Assembly (NCBI GenBank): GCA_947450745.1
Contig: CANFYD010000058.1
Span: 1 to 12,068 of the forward strand
DNA: 12,068 nt
Direction of reading: 5' to 3'
DNA from: Burkholderiales bacterium
GTDB lineage: Bacteria > Pseudomonadota > Gammaproteobacteria > Burkholderiales > Burkholderiaceae_C
Shown: piece after piece, positions 1 through 7,163 of the stretch
Numbering within the stretch: position 1 is the first letter of the stretch
How the letters are laid out: each line of letters opens with the position of its first letter
Notes under the pieces: generated by a model
The model's database searches: none
What the model saw: only the letters and a program-made list of their open reading frames with translations
Told to the model about the DNA's origin: nothing
Translations under genes and position numbers: made by a program

Positions 1-601
1 CAGTTTGATAGCCGGCCGCTGCTTCGTGCAGCACCAAGCCCTCACCGCCTGCTTGCACCAGCGTGGCCAGACGTTGCTGCAAATCGGCCAGATTGGCCAC
101 CCGCTCTTGCGGCAACGCCTGCAGCCCGCGCCAACCGCCCTGTGTCGTGGCCTCGGCCGCCAGCGCTTGCAAGACTTGCGCGCGTTGCTCGAACGAGCCT
201 TCGCCGTCCGGCAGCTCAAAAAGCATATAGCGCAATTGCCGCCATTCGGCCCCTAGCGGCTGTTGGCGACGCACCGCTGCGGAGGCCGCATCAAAGCGCC
301 CCCGCGCCATCCAGAGCTCACCGTCCAGCGCCCGCTGCGGCAGGTGGGCGGCAAACTCGTCCGGCAAAGGAATAGGCTGGCCGTGCCGGGTAAACATCAA
401 GCGGCCGGTCCAGAAGGCGCGCACGCCGTCGAGTTTTTCGCTGACCAAATAGCGACTCAGGTCAAGCTGTGACAAATCACGCGGCGCGCTCTGGGCCAGC
501 AGCAGCGCCGGGATATTGCTTGGTTTGCCAGCCGCTGGCACGACCCAGGGGGCCCAGCAGGACGCCGCCGCCCAGCCTTGGATCAGTTGCCGCCGCCTCA
601 T
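1..601 (-). CDS. ligE: ATP-dependent DNA ligase, exported LigE type (partial, C-terminus beyond left edge)
   Basis: This is a small ATP-dependent DNA ligase that seals nicks through a lysine-AMP intermediate; LigE members are exported and linked to DNA uptake or extracellular DNA repair. From ATG at 601, 200 codons stay open to the edge. Visible adenylation-domain motifs are KLDG with nucleophile Lys56 (context SEKLDGVRAFW), DGELW at 93-97, YMLFE at 125-129 (motif III-like), and EGLVL at 187-191 (motif IV). Motif V and any OB domain lie outside the window; family members are usually about 260-300 residues. The N-terminus is a signal peptide: basic RRR at 2-4, a hydrophobic stretch to about residue 21, then a possible cleavage site after PAA at 22-24. 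RRQLIQ resembles a loose twin-arginine motif. The gene sits 121 bp downstream of sbcB on the same strand. Family call is firm; export and cellular role are inferred. Confidence 0.88.
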   Translation of the reverse strand, partial: MRRRQLIQGWAAASCWAPWVVPAAGKPSNIPALLLAQSAPRDLSQLDLSRYLVSEKLDGVRAFWTGRLMFTRHGQPIPLPDEFAAHLPQRALDGELWMARGRFDAASAAVRRQQPLGAEWRQLRYMLFELPDGEGSFEQRAQVLQALAAEATTQGGWRGLQALPQERVANLADLQQRLATLVQAGGEGLVLHEAAAGYQT

Positions 602-668
602 GGCAGCCGCCTATTGCGGACTTGGCCGACAGCGGACGGGCAGGAGGGGCAGTACGGCGGGCATTCTC

Positions 669-719
669 GAACAGGGCGTGTGGTCAGCATTTGGCTTACT
701 CCATTTGAGCGCCCTGTTC
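669..719. repeat. Perfect 10-bp inverted repeat after the sbcB stop
   Basis: GAACAGGGCG at 669-678 is exactly complementary to CGCCCTGTTC at 710-719, with a 31-nt spacer. On the minus strand the first arm begins 3 nt after the sbcB stop codon, so the structure lies at the very start of the 3' untranslated region, ahead of the ligase gene. No T tract follows on either strand, so it is not a classical intrinsic terminator. It could be an RNA stabiliser, a Rho-dependent 3' end, or a protein site. Confidence 0.5.
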
Positions 720-722
720 AAG

Positions 723-2165
723 TCAAGCAGCGGGCGCAATCTGCTCGGCATAGTCGTACAGGGCACCCAGGATGTCCTGGCCCCGCTCATCGGCCGCTTC
801 ACTGAGCTGGTCGATCTGTTCAAAAAAGGCGGCCAGCGTTTGTGCACCGCCTGCGCCGTCATGCAGGCGTGCGGCGCAATGGGCGGCCCAGCGCTGTTGC
901 TCGGGCTCGCTGAGACTGGCGGGGAAGTTGCGAGCCCGGAAGCGAAACACCAACTCGTCCAGTCGGGCGTCGTTGAATACCAGCTTGCCTTCGGCCGCTT
1001 TTTGCGTCATTTGCTCGGGCTTCATGGCCAGCAGGCGCTGCAAGGCGCGGCGGTCATCCGGGCTGACAAAGCCGCCGTAGAGGTCTTCGTCCACATCCGG
1101 CGTGGCCTGAGTTTTGTCACGCTTGAAGACATCGCCCCACAGCCCATCGAGCAACCTGCCCTTCGACAGCAATATTTCCGCATGGCGCAGGCCCTGCGCC
1201 AAATCCAGGCCCCAGCGCTGCGCCATCGCCGGCGACAGCGTTTTCAAGTTGCCGATCACGACCGGCGACTTGTTGACATGAATCGTCTTGATCGGCAGCC
1301 GCGTCTGACCCTCGGCCAAGTCCTCTTGTTTGACAAATAAGCGGGCGCGAATTTGCGCCGCACTCAGGCTCAGCAGCTCGGTCGGATCGCTGGCCAAATC
1401 CCAGACCACCAATTCGTTCTTGTTGGTCGGGTGCGGTGCCAGCGGCCAGACCAAGGCGATGCAGCCCCGCTCTGGCCCATACATGCCCGAGATGTGCAGG
1501 AACGGCCGGCCCACGCCAATTTCGGCCCACACGGCATCCTTCTTGCGCAGCTTCAGGCAGAAGTCGAACAACTTCGGTTGGGCGGTCTTGAGCAAACGGG
1601 CCAAGGCCAGCGTAGCCCGTACATCGGACAAGGCGTCATGCGCTGCGGCATGCGCTATGCCGTTGGCCGCTGTCAGGTGTTCGAGTTTGAACGAGGGGCG
1701 GCCGTCCTCGTGCAGCGGCCATTGCAGGCCTTCGGGCCGCAAGGCGTAGGCGCAGCGCACGACGTCGAGCAAATCCCAGCGGCCGCACTCGTTTTGCCAT
1801 TCGCGGGCGTAGGGGTCGATCAAGCTGCGCCAAAACAAGTGGCGGGTCACTTCATCGTCAAAGCGGATCGAGTTGTAACCGACGCCGACAGTGCCCGGTT
1901 CGGCCAGCGCGGCCTCGATGGAGGCTGCAAAAGCCTGCTCGGCAACGCCTTGCTCCAGGCAAGTTTGCGGCAGGATGCCGGTCAACAAACAGGCTTCCGG
2001 GTCGGGCAGCACGTCGGGGGCGGGCTGGCAATAAAGCATCAGCGGTGTGCCGATTTCGTTCAGATCCGCATCGGTGCGCAGGCCCGCAAACTGAGCTGGC
2101 CTGTCGCGCCGGGGCACGCGGCCAAAAGTCTCGTAGTCATGCCAATAAAAAGAAAATTCATTCAT
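723..2165 (-). CDS. sbcB: Exodeoxyribonuclease I (ExoI, 3'-5' ssDNA exonuclease)
   Basis: Exonuclease I degrades single-stranded DNA 3' to 5' and acts in recombination and mismatch repair in the cytoplasm. The protein has 480 residues from ATG at 2165 (E. coli 475) and aligns along its length with my memory of E. coli SbcB. The DEDDh catalytic set is intact: Asp10 and Glu12 in HDYETFG, Asp103 in RFDDEVTR, His176 and Asp181 in HDALSD, all at a constant offset of 5 from E. coli. Further conserved stretches are RWDLLDV (129-135), ALRPEG (141-146), an HISGM block, an HVNKSPVV block and RARNFP near the C-terminus. A GTG at 2201 would add 12 residues, but the family begins right at the Asp-x-Glu strand, so ATG 2165 is preferred. 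The gene is divergent from the PBP1A gene. Confidence 0.96.
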   Translation of the reverse strand: MNEFSFYWHDYETFGRVPRRDRPAQFAGLRTDADLNEIGTPLMLYCQPAPDVLPDPEACLLTGILPQTCLEQGVAEQAFAASIEAALAEPGTVGVGYNSIRFDDEVTRHLFWRSLIDPYAREWQNECGRWDLLDVVRCAYALRPEGLQWPLHEDGRPSFKLEHLTAANGIAHAAAHDALSDVRATLALARLLKTAQPKLFDFCLKLRKKDAVWAEIGVGRPFLHISGMYGPERGCIALVWPLAPHPTNKNELVVWDLASDPTELLSLSAAQIRARLFVKQEDLAEGQTRLPIKTIHVNKSPVVIGNLKTLSPAMAQRWGLDLAQGLRHAEILLSKGRLLDGLWGDVFKRDKTQATPDVDEDLYGGFVSPDDRRALQRLLAMKPEQMTQKAAEGKLVFNDARLDELVFRFRARNFPASLSEPEQQRWAAHCAARLHDGAGGAQTLAAFFEQIDQLSEAADERGQDILGALYDYAEQIAPAA

Positions 2166-2293
2166 GCCGGCACGATAACCGATCGCTCCACGGTTCAGCA
2201 CTTCAATACGCCGTGTCGCGCCGACGCTGTGCGAGATGCCGCAAAGTCATAATCAGCCCTCTTTGCCATGCTGACCCCAGAGACTCATTCATC
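2166..2293. promoter_or_regulatory. Divergent intergenic region between sbcB and the PBP1A gene
   Basis: This 128-bp gap must hold the promoters of both divergent genes. The best -10-like element I see for the rightward gene is CATAAT at 2248-2253, but no convincing -35 lies 16-18 bp upstream. No clear promoter is visible for sbcB, and neither gene has a strong Shine-Dalgarno sequence. The regulatory role is inferred from gene orientation, not from recognised sites. Confidence 0.4.
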
Positions 2294-4552
2294 TTGAAGA
2301 AGAAACTGTTTTTTGCAGGCGCTGCGGCTGCGGTGCTGCTGGCCGTCGGTGTGGGCATTGCGGCCTTGGTGGTCTACCCCAACCTGCCCGACATCGCCGA
2401 ATTGAGCGACTACCAACCGAAACAGCCGCTGCGGGTCTACACCGCCGACGGGGTGCAAATCGGTGAATTCGGGGCCGAGCGGCGCAATTACCAGCAGCTC
2501 AGCCAAATACCGAAGTTGATGCAAAGCGCGCTGCTGGCCACAGAGGACAACGGTTTTTTCGAGCATGGCGGCCTCGACTTCAGCAGCATCGCGCGAGCCG
2601 CCCTGGCCAATGTGACCCATGCCAACAAGCAAGGCGCGTCCACCATCACCCAGCAGCTGGCACGCACCTTCTACCTGACCAAAAAGAAGATCTATTCACG
2701 CAAATTTGTGGAGATGCTGTTGGCGCTGAAGATCGAGAGCCAGCTGTCCAAAGCGCAGATTCTTGAGATCTACATGAACCAGATCTATCTGGGTCAGCGG
2801 GCTTATGGCTTTGAAGCGGCGGCCGGCATCTACTTCGGCAAGACGCTCAAAGACCTGTCGATCGGTGAAACCGCGATGCTGGCCGGACTGCCGCAAAACC
2901 CGGCTTACGCCAACCCGGTGGTCAACTTCGAACGCGCCAGCCGCCGCCAGCACCTGGTGCTGAACCGCATGCTGGACACCGGCGTGATCGATGCCGCGCA
3001 GGCCAGTGCTGCCAAGGCCGAAAAGCTGCATATCCGCTCGGCGCAAGACCCGCACCTGCACGCCGAGTACGCGGCCGAAATGGCCCGCCAAGTCGTTTTT
3101 GCCCAATATGGCGAGTCGGCCTACACGCGCGGCTTGAAGGTCTACACCACCCTCATCGCCGCTGAACAAGCCGCCGCCTACCAAGCGCTGCGCCACAGCC
3201 TGCTGGAGCTGGAACGGCGCAAGCCCTACCGGGGGCCGGAAGGCTTTGTCGAACTGCCGGCAGTTGCCGACCAGCAAGATGCCGCCGAGCAGGATGCCTC
3301 CATCACACAAGCGCTGTCCGATCACCCCGACAACGACGAGCTGCGCGCCGCCGTCATCACCCGGATCAGCGCCGGCCGGGTAACGGCCAGCCTGCAATCG
3401 GGCGAAGACTTGGTGATCAGCGGCGAAGGCCTGCGCGGCGCGCAAGCAGCCCTGTCCGACAAGGCCCGTGACGGCTTGCGCCTGCGCCGCGGAGCGATCA
3501 TCCGCGTGCTGCGCGGTGCACCGACCAAAGCCGACCCGCTAGGGTCTTGGGTGATCGTGCAAGCGCCCGAAGCCGAAGGCGCGCTGGTGGCGCTGGAGCC
3601 CACCAGTGGCAAGGTCCACGCCTTGGTCGGTGGTTTCGACTTCGCCAAGAACCAGTTCAACCATGTCACCCAGGCTTGGCGGCAACCGGGTTCCAGCTTC
3701 AAGCCCTTCATTTACTCGGCTGCATTGGAACAAGGTGTCGGGCCGGCCACGCTGGTCAACGACGCGCCGATCAGCATTGGCAACTGGGAACCGAAGAACT
3801 ACGAGGGCACGTTTGAAGGCCCGATGACCGTTCGCCAAGCGCTCGCGCACTCAAAAAACATGGTGACCATACGCTTGCTGGAACTGGTCGGCCCGGCCAA
3901 GGCACGCGACTGGGCGGCGCAGTTCGGCTTCGAGCCCGAGCGGCAGCCGGACAACCTGACTTTGGCGCTCGGCTCCGGTGCGGTGACGCCGCTGCAAATG
4001 GCCACCGCCTACGCGGTGCTGGCCAATGGCGGCTACCGGCTGGCACCACTGCTGATCAGCAAAATAGTCGATAGCAAGGGCATCACCCTGTTCGAAGCGG
4101 TGGCCAATGCGCCGTCGAGCGAGAACCGCGTGATCCCCGAGCGCAATGCCTTCCTGACCAGCAGCCTGCTGCAAGAGGTGACCCGCAGCGGCACCGCAGC
4201 GCGCGCACAAGCGCAGTTGCGACGGCCCGATCTTTACGGCAAGACCGGCACGACCAATGACTCGGTGGATGCCTGGTTTGCCGGTTTTCAACCGGGCTTG
4301 GCTGCTGTGGTGTGGATAGGCTACGACCAACCGCGCGGCCTGGGCGACCGGGAATCCGGCGGCGGCTTGGCCCTGCCGGTCTGGATCGACTTCATGAGCG
4401 TGGCGCTGAAGCACCAAGCGGTGCACGAGATTGCCCCGGTCGACGGCGTCATCCAGGTCGATGGCGATTGGCGCTTTGAAGAATTCGCCGGCGAGGCCGG
4501 CGTCAAAACGCTGGGTATGGATGCGCCCGCCCAGCCGCCAGCCACGCAGTAG
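2294..4552 (+). CDS. mrcA: Class A penicillin-binding protein, PBP1A type (glycosyltransferase/transpeptidase)
   Basis: This bifunctional peptidoglycan synthase polymerises lipid II and cross-links stem peptides at the outer face of the inner membrane. The 752-residue protein has a short basic N-terminus (KKK at 2-4), one membrane anchor (about 6-28), and a GT51 domain (about 50-225) with catalytic Glu84 in TEDNGFFEHGG, GASTITQQLAR (114-124), and the EIYMNQIYLG block (158-167). An OB-like insert follows (about 310-425), then the transpeptidase domain with nucleophile Ser467 in the SSFK box, SKN at 520-522 and KTGTT at 650-654. The start is unusual: the frame is open upstream but has no suitable ATG. 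TTG at 2294 puts the basic residues directly before the membrane segment; GTG at 2213 would add 27 unlikely residues. PBP1A proteins run about 750-850 residues. I recall ponA commonly lying beside pilM genes in this order, which is not so here, so a paralogue is possible. Confidence 0.94.
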   Translation: MKKKLFFAGAAAAVLLAVGVGIAALVVYPNLPDIAELSDYQPKQPLRVYTADGVQIGEFGAERRNYQQLSQIPKLMQSALLATEDNGFFEHGGLDFSSIARAALANVTHANKQGASTITQQLARTFYLTKKKIYSRKFVEMLLALKIESQLSKAQILEIYMNQIYLGQRAYGFEAAAGIYFGKTLKDLSIGETAMLAGLPQNPAYANPVVNFERASRRQHLVLNRMLDTGVIDAAQASAAKAEKLHIRSAQDPHLHAEYAAEMARQVVFAQYGESAYTRGLKVYTTLIAAEQAAAYQALRHSLLELERRKPYRGPEGFVELPAVADQQDAAEQDASITQALSDHPDNDELRAAVITRISAGRVTASLQSGEDLVISGEGLRGAQAALSDKARDGLRLRRGAIIRVLRGAPTKADPLGSWVIVQAPEAEGALVALEPTSGKVHALVGGFDFAKNQFNHVTQAWRQPGSSFKPFIYSAALEQGVGPATLVNDAPISIGNWEPKNYEGTFEGPMTVRQALAHSKNMVTIRLLELVGPAKARDWAAQFGFEPERQPDNLTLALGSGAVTPLQMATAYAVLANGGYRLAPLLISKIVDSKGITLFEAVANAPSSENRVIPERNAFLTSSLLQEVTRSGTAARAQAQLRRPDLYGKTGTTNDSVDAWFAGFQPGLAAVVWIGYDQPRGLGDRESGGGLALPVWIDFMSVALKHQAVHEIAPVDGVIQVDGDWRFEEFAGEAGVKTLGMDAPAQPPATQ

Positions 4553-4558
4553 GCCCGT

Positions 4559-5689
4559 TTAAATTTTGCGGACGATCACGCTGCCGACTGAGTAACCTGC
4601 CCCAAACGAGCAAATCACGCCCAGATCACCGGCCACCAGGTCGGCGCGGTGCTCGTGGAACGCAATGATGGAGCCGGCCGATGCGGTGTTGGCATAGGTG
4701 TCGAGGATCAGCGGCGCCACATCGGAGCCCGAGCTGCCCATGCTCTCGCCGATCAGCTTCTTGATGATCAACTGGTTCATGCCGAGGTTGGCCTGGTGCA
4801 GCCAGAAGCGCCGCACTTTGGCCGGCGTTTGCTCCAGCGTCGCCAGATGGGCCTCAATGTGGGCAGCGGCAATCGGCACGACCTCTTTGAAAACCTTGCG
4901 GCCTTCCTGGCGGAAGGTCTTGTCGCGGGCCAGCGGATCGCTGTCTTCGGCCCGGTTCATGAAGCCGAAGTTGTTGCGGATGTTGTTGGAGAACTGCGTG
5001 GCCAGATGGGTTGACACGATGTCCCATTGATCGGCCGCAGTGGCGGTGGCGGCACGCTCGATGACGATTGCCGTGCAGACATCCCCAAAGATGAAATGGC
5101 AGTCCCGGTCGCGCCACTCCAGGTGAGCCGAGGTGATTTCAGGGTTGACGATCAGCACGCACTTGGACGCGCCGGAGCGCACCGCGTTGACCGCCTGCTC
5201 GATGGCAAAGGTGGCCGACGAACAAGCCACATTCATGTCGAAGCCGTAACCACCCGCACCGAGCGCCGCTTGAATTTCTACTGCCATGGCCGGATAAGGG
5301 CGCTGCATATTGGCGCTGGCACACAGCACGGCATCGACGTCGGCCGGCTGCTTTCCGGCGGCTGCCAAGGCCTTGAGCGCGGCATCAACGGCGATTTCGG
5401 CCATCAGGGACAACTGATCGTCGGCCCGCTCGGCAAAGCGGGGATACATGCGGGTCGGGTCCAGCACGCCGTCTTTTTCCAGCACGTAGCGCTGCTTGAT
5501 GCCCGAGGCCTTTTCAATGAATTCGACGCTGGAATGGGTGATGGCGGTGCGCTCGCCGGCGGCAATCGCTGCGGCGTGCTCGGTATTTTGCAGATCGGCG
5601 TAGGCGTTGAAAGCCAGCACCAATTCGGCGTTGCTGATGATGTGGGGCGGCTGGTAGAGGCCGGTGCCGCTGATGACAACTTGATGCAT
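4559..5689 (-). CDS. FabH-family beta-ketoacyl-ACP synthase III (long form)
   Basis: This is a thiolase-fold condensing enzyme of the FabH family, which joins an acyl-CoA starter to malonyl-ACP. The catalytic triad is complete: Cys156 in NVACSSATFA, His298 in WLHQANLG, and Asn334 in TYANTASAGS; a C-terminal GAGYSVGSV motif closes the fold. At 376 residues it is about 60 longer than E. coli FabH (317). Much of the excess lies before the nucleophile, which is Cys112 in E. coli, around residues 30-90. Start ATG 5689 is supported by AGGA at 5696-5699, 6 nt upstream. No other fatty acid synthesis gene (plsX, fabD, acpP) is adjacent, so this is likely an accessory FabH-like enzyme rather than the cluster fabH. 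The starter substrate cannot be read from sequence. The gene converges on the PBP1A gene with 6 bp between stop codons and no terminator hairpin in between. Confidence 0.88.
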   Translation of the reverse strand: MHQVVISGTGLYQPPHIISNAELVLAFNAYADLQNTEHAAAIAAGERTAITHSSVEFIEKASGIKQRYVLEKDGVLDPTRMYPRFAERADDQLSLMAEIAVDAALKALAAAGKQPADVDAVLCASANMQRPYPAMAVEIQAALGAGGYGFDMNVACSSATFAIEQAVNAVRSGASKCVLIVNPEITSAHLEWRDRDCHFIFGDVCTAIVIERAATATAADQWDIVSTHLATQFSNNIRNNFGFMNRAEDSDPLARDKTFRQEGRKVFKEVVPIAAAHIEAHLATLEQTPAKVRRFWLHQANLGMNQLIIKKLIGESMGSSGSDVAPLILDTYANTASAGSIIAFHEHRADLVAGDLGVICSFGAGYSVGSVIVRKI

Positions 5690-5738
5690 GGGGAATCCTG
5701 GGCCAATACGGTGGAGAACACGGGAGCGCGGGCAAATG

Positions 5739-5748
5739 ACTGATCAGT
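5739..5748. promoter_or_regulatory. 10-bp palindrome upstream of the fabH-like gene
   Basis: ACTGATCAGT is a perfect palindrome centred about 54 bp upstream of the fabH-like ATG, in the position expected for an operator or a -35-flanking site of that gene. No regulator gene is adjacent in the window. A 10-bp palindrome can arise by chance, so this is a candidate only. Confidence 0.3.
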
Positions 5749-5836
5749 GGCGGAGTGTAGCGAGCCCACTTCAGACCAAGCCGCCGCCGCTCACCCGCCG
5801 ACTCTGAGGTGGCGGCCTCAAGCTGCGTAGAATTCG

Positions 5837-5866
5837 CCACCGGGCCCAAATATTGGTGCCCGGTGG
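5837..5866. repeat. Strong hairpin in the guaC upstream region
   Basis: CCACCGGGC (5837-5845) pairs exactly with GCCCGGTGG (5858-5866). The stem continues inward with CCAA (5846-5849) and TTGG (5853-5856) across one bulged T at 5857, closing on a 3-nt ATA loop. That gives 13 base pairs in 30 nt. There is no T tract on either side, so it is not a standard terminator. It sits 118 bp before guaC and 147 bp from the fabH-like start. Confidence 0.6.
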
Positions 5867-5984
5867 GCCGCTTGATCCCTGATGGCGGCCAGGTCCGGGT
5901 TTCCAAATCAAGTGCTCGCAGCCTCGCTTGTGCACTGCACGAACGCACAGCCAATTTGCGAACTTGTGAAGACGACCTCGACTC

Positions 5985-6962
5985 ATGGAAATTTTTGACT
6001 ACGACAACATCCTGCTGCTGCCCCGTAAATGCCGGGTTGAAAGCCGCAGTGAATGCGACACCTCGGTGGCCTTTGGCCCGCGCCGCTTCAAGCTGCCGGT
6101 GGTGCCGGCCAATATGAAAACGGTGGTGGATGAAAAAATCACCGCGCAATTGGCCAGGGACGGCTATTTCTACGTCATGCACCGCTTCGACCTGGACACG
6201 GTGGCCTACGCCAAGGCGATGCGCGACCAGGGCTTGTACGTCTCGGTCAGCTCGGGCGTGCAGGCGGCCGACTATGCGGTGATCGACCGCTTGGCAGCCG
6301 ACGGCGTCGGTGCCGACTACATCACCATCGACATCGCCCACGGTCATGCCGACAGCGTGCAGCGGATGATTGCTCACATCAAGCACAAGCTGCCCGACAG
6401 CTTCGTCATCGCTGGCAACGTCGGCACGCCCGAGGGCGTGATCGACCTGGAGAACTGGGGGGCCGATGCCACCAAGGTCGGCATCGGCCCGGGCAAGGTC
6501 TGCATCACCCGGCTTAAAACCGGCTTTGGTACCGGCGGATGGCAACTCTCCGCCTTGAAGTGGTGCGCTCGCGTGGCCACCAAGCCTATCGTGGCCGACG
6601 GTGGCATCCGCCACCACGGCGACATTGCCAAAAGCATGCGCTTTGGTGCGTCCATGGTGATGATCGGCTCGCTGTTTGCAGGGCATGAGGAATCACCCGG
6701 CAGCACCGTCGAAGTGGACGGCAAGTTGTTCAAGGAGTATTACGGCTCGGCCAGCGACTTCAACAAGGGCGAGTACAAGCATGTGGAAGGCAAGCGCATC
6801 CTGGAGCCGGTGAAAGGCCGCTTGGCCGACACCCTGCGCGAAATGCAAGAAGACCTGCAAAGCTCGGTCTCCTATTCCGGCGGCAACACCCTGGCCGATC
6901 TCCGCAAAGTCAACTACGTGGTGCTGGGTGGTGAAAACGCGGGGGAACATTTGTTCATGTGA
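5985..6962 (+). CDS. guaC: GMP reductase
   Basis: GMP reductase converts GMP to IMP with NADPH and ammonia release, feeding purine salvage in the cytoplasm. The 325-residue protein is an IMPDH/GMPR TIM barrel without CBS domains. It matches the short form I recall from Staphylococcus aureus nearly throughout: SRSECDT (20-26), LPVVPANM (37-44), ITIDIAHGH (113-121), AGNVGTPEG (143-151), GIGPGKVCITRLKTGFGTGG (166-185) with catalytic Cys173, ADGGIR (204-209), GSLFAGHEES (228-237) and EMQEDLQSS (286-294). It is not the 347-residue E. coli form. The extreme C-terminus is odd: codons 318-325 and the stop lie inside the first copy of a 156-bp-period palindromic repeat, so the usual end (RNSIFNGD-like in S. 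aureus) is replaced by a tail ending EHLFM. The catalytic core is intact, so activity is expected. Start ATG 5985 fits the family's MKIFDY-type N-terminus. Confidence 0.96.
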   Translation: MEIFDYDNILLLPRKCRVESRSECDTSVAFGPRRFKLPVVPANMKTVVDEKITAQLARDGYFYVMHRFDLDTVAYAKAMRDQGLYVSVSSGVQAADYAVIDRLAADGVGADYITIDIAHGHADSVQRMIAHIKHKLPDSFVIAGNVGTPEGVIDLENWGADATKVGIGPGKVCITRLKTGFGTGGWQLSALKWCARVATKPIVADGGIRHHGDIAKSMRFGASMVMIGSLFAGHEESPGSTVEVDGKLFKEYYGSASDFNKGEYKHVEGKRILEPVKGRLADTLREMQEDLQSSVSYSGGNTLADLRKVNYVVLGGENAGEHLFM

Positions 6963-7006
6963 TCGATTGGCGCAGCCAAGCTATCACCTGAGCGCGCAGC
7001 GTGAAG

Positions 7007-7037
7007 GCCCGCGTTTCGGCGAAGCCAAAACGCCGGC
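7007..7037. repeat. Repeat hairpin 1
   Basis: Arms GCCCGCGTTT (7007-7016) and AAACGCCGGC (7028-7037) pair with one mismatch. They enclose GGC-GAA-GCC (7018-7026), a 3-bp inner stem with a GAA loop, flanked by one unpaired base on each side (C7017, A7027). Confidence 0.65.
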
Positions 7038-7070
7038 GAGCATCTTTTTATGTAACAGAACGGCTTCGCA

Positions 7071-7099
7071 CCGGCGTTTCGGCGCAGCCAAAACGCGGG
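7071..7099. repeat. Repeat hairpin 2
   Basis: Arms CCGGCGTTT (7071-7079) and AAACGCGGG (7091-7099) pair with one mismatch around GGC-GCA-GCC (7081-7089). It has the same architecture as the neighbouring hairpins but a GCA loop. It spans the junction between the two 156-bp units. Confidence 0.65.
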
Positions 7100-7163
7100 G
7101 GGAACATTTGTTCATGTGATCGATTGGCGCAGCCAAGCTATCAACTGAGCGCGCAGCGTGAAG

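Larger units (their letters stand above)
5690..5984. promoter_or_regulatory. Divergent intergenic region between the fabH-like gene and guaC
   Basis: This 295-bp gap has no supported coding sequence. It holds a Shine-Dalgarno AGGA for the leftward gene (5696-5699), a 10-bp palindrome (5739-5748), and a strong hairpin (5837-5866). Close to guaC, TTGTGC and a CGCA-N9-TGCG arrangement are seen but do not match any operator I can name with confidence. guaC has no clear Shine-Dalgarno. Promoters for both genes must lie here by orientation. Confidence 0.45.

Noticed and set aside
2045..2293. N-terminal extension of the PBP1A frame back to ATG 2045
   Set aside because: It lies mostly antisense to sbcB and reads as non-homologous Arg/Cys-rich sequence before the membrane anchor.
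5938..5975. PurR-like operator before guaC
   Set aside because: CGCA and TGCG occur in inverted orientation but with 9-nt spacing and poor flanks, unlike the 16-bp PurR palindrome.
5514..6686. 390-codon minus-strand frame across the fabH-like gene, the gap and guaC
   Set aside because: It is antisense to guaC and out of frame with the fabH-like gene; no recognisable family. A high-GC shadow frame.
6928..7119. 63-codon plus-strand frame from the guaC end through the repeat
   Set aside because: It overlaps guaC out of frame and ends in the second repeat copy at the same position as guaC ends in the first. No Shine-Dalgarno or protein family.
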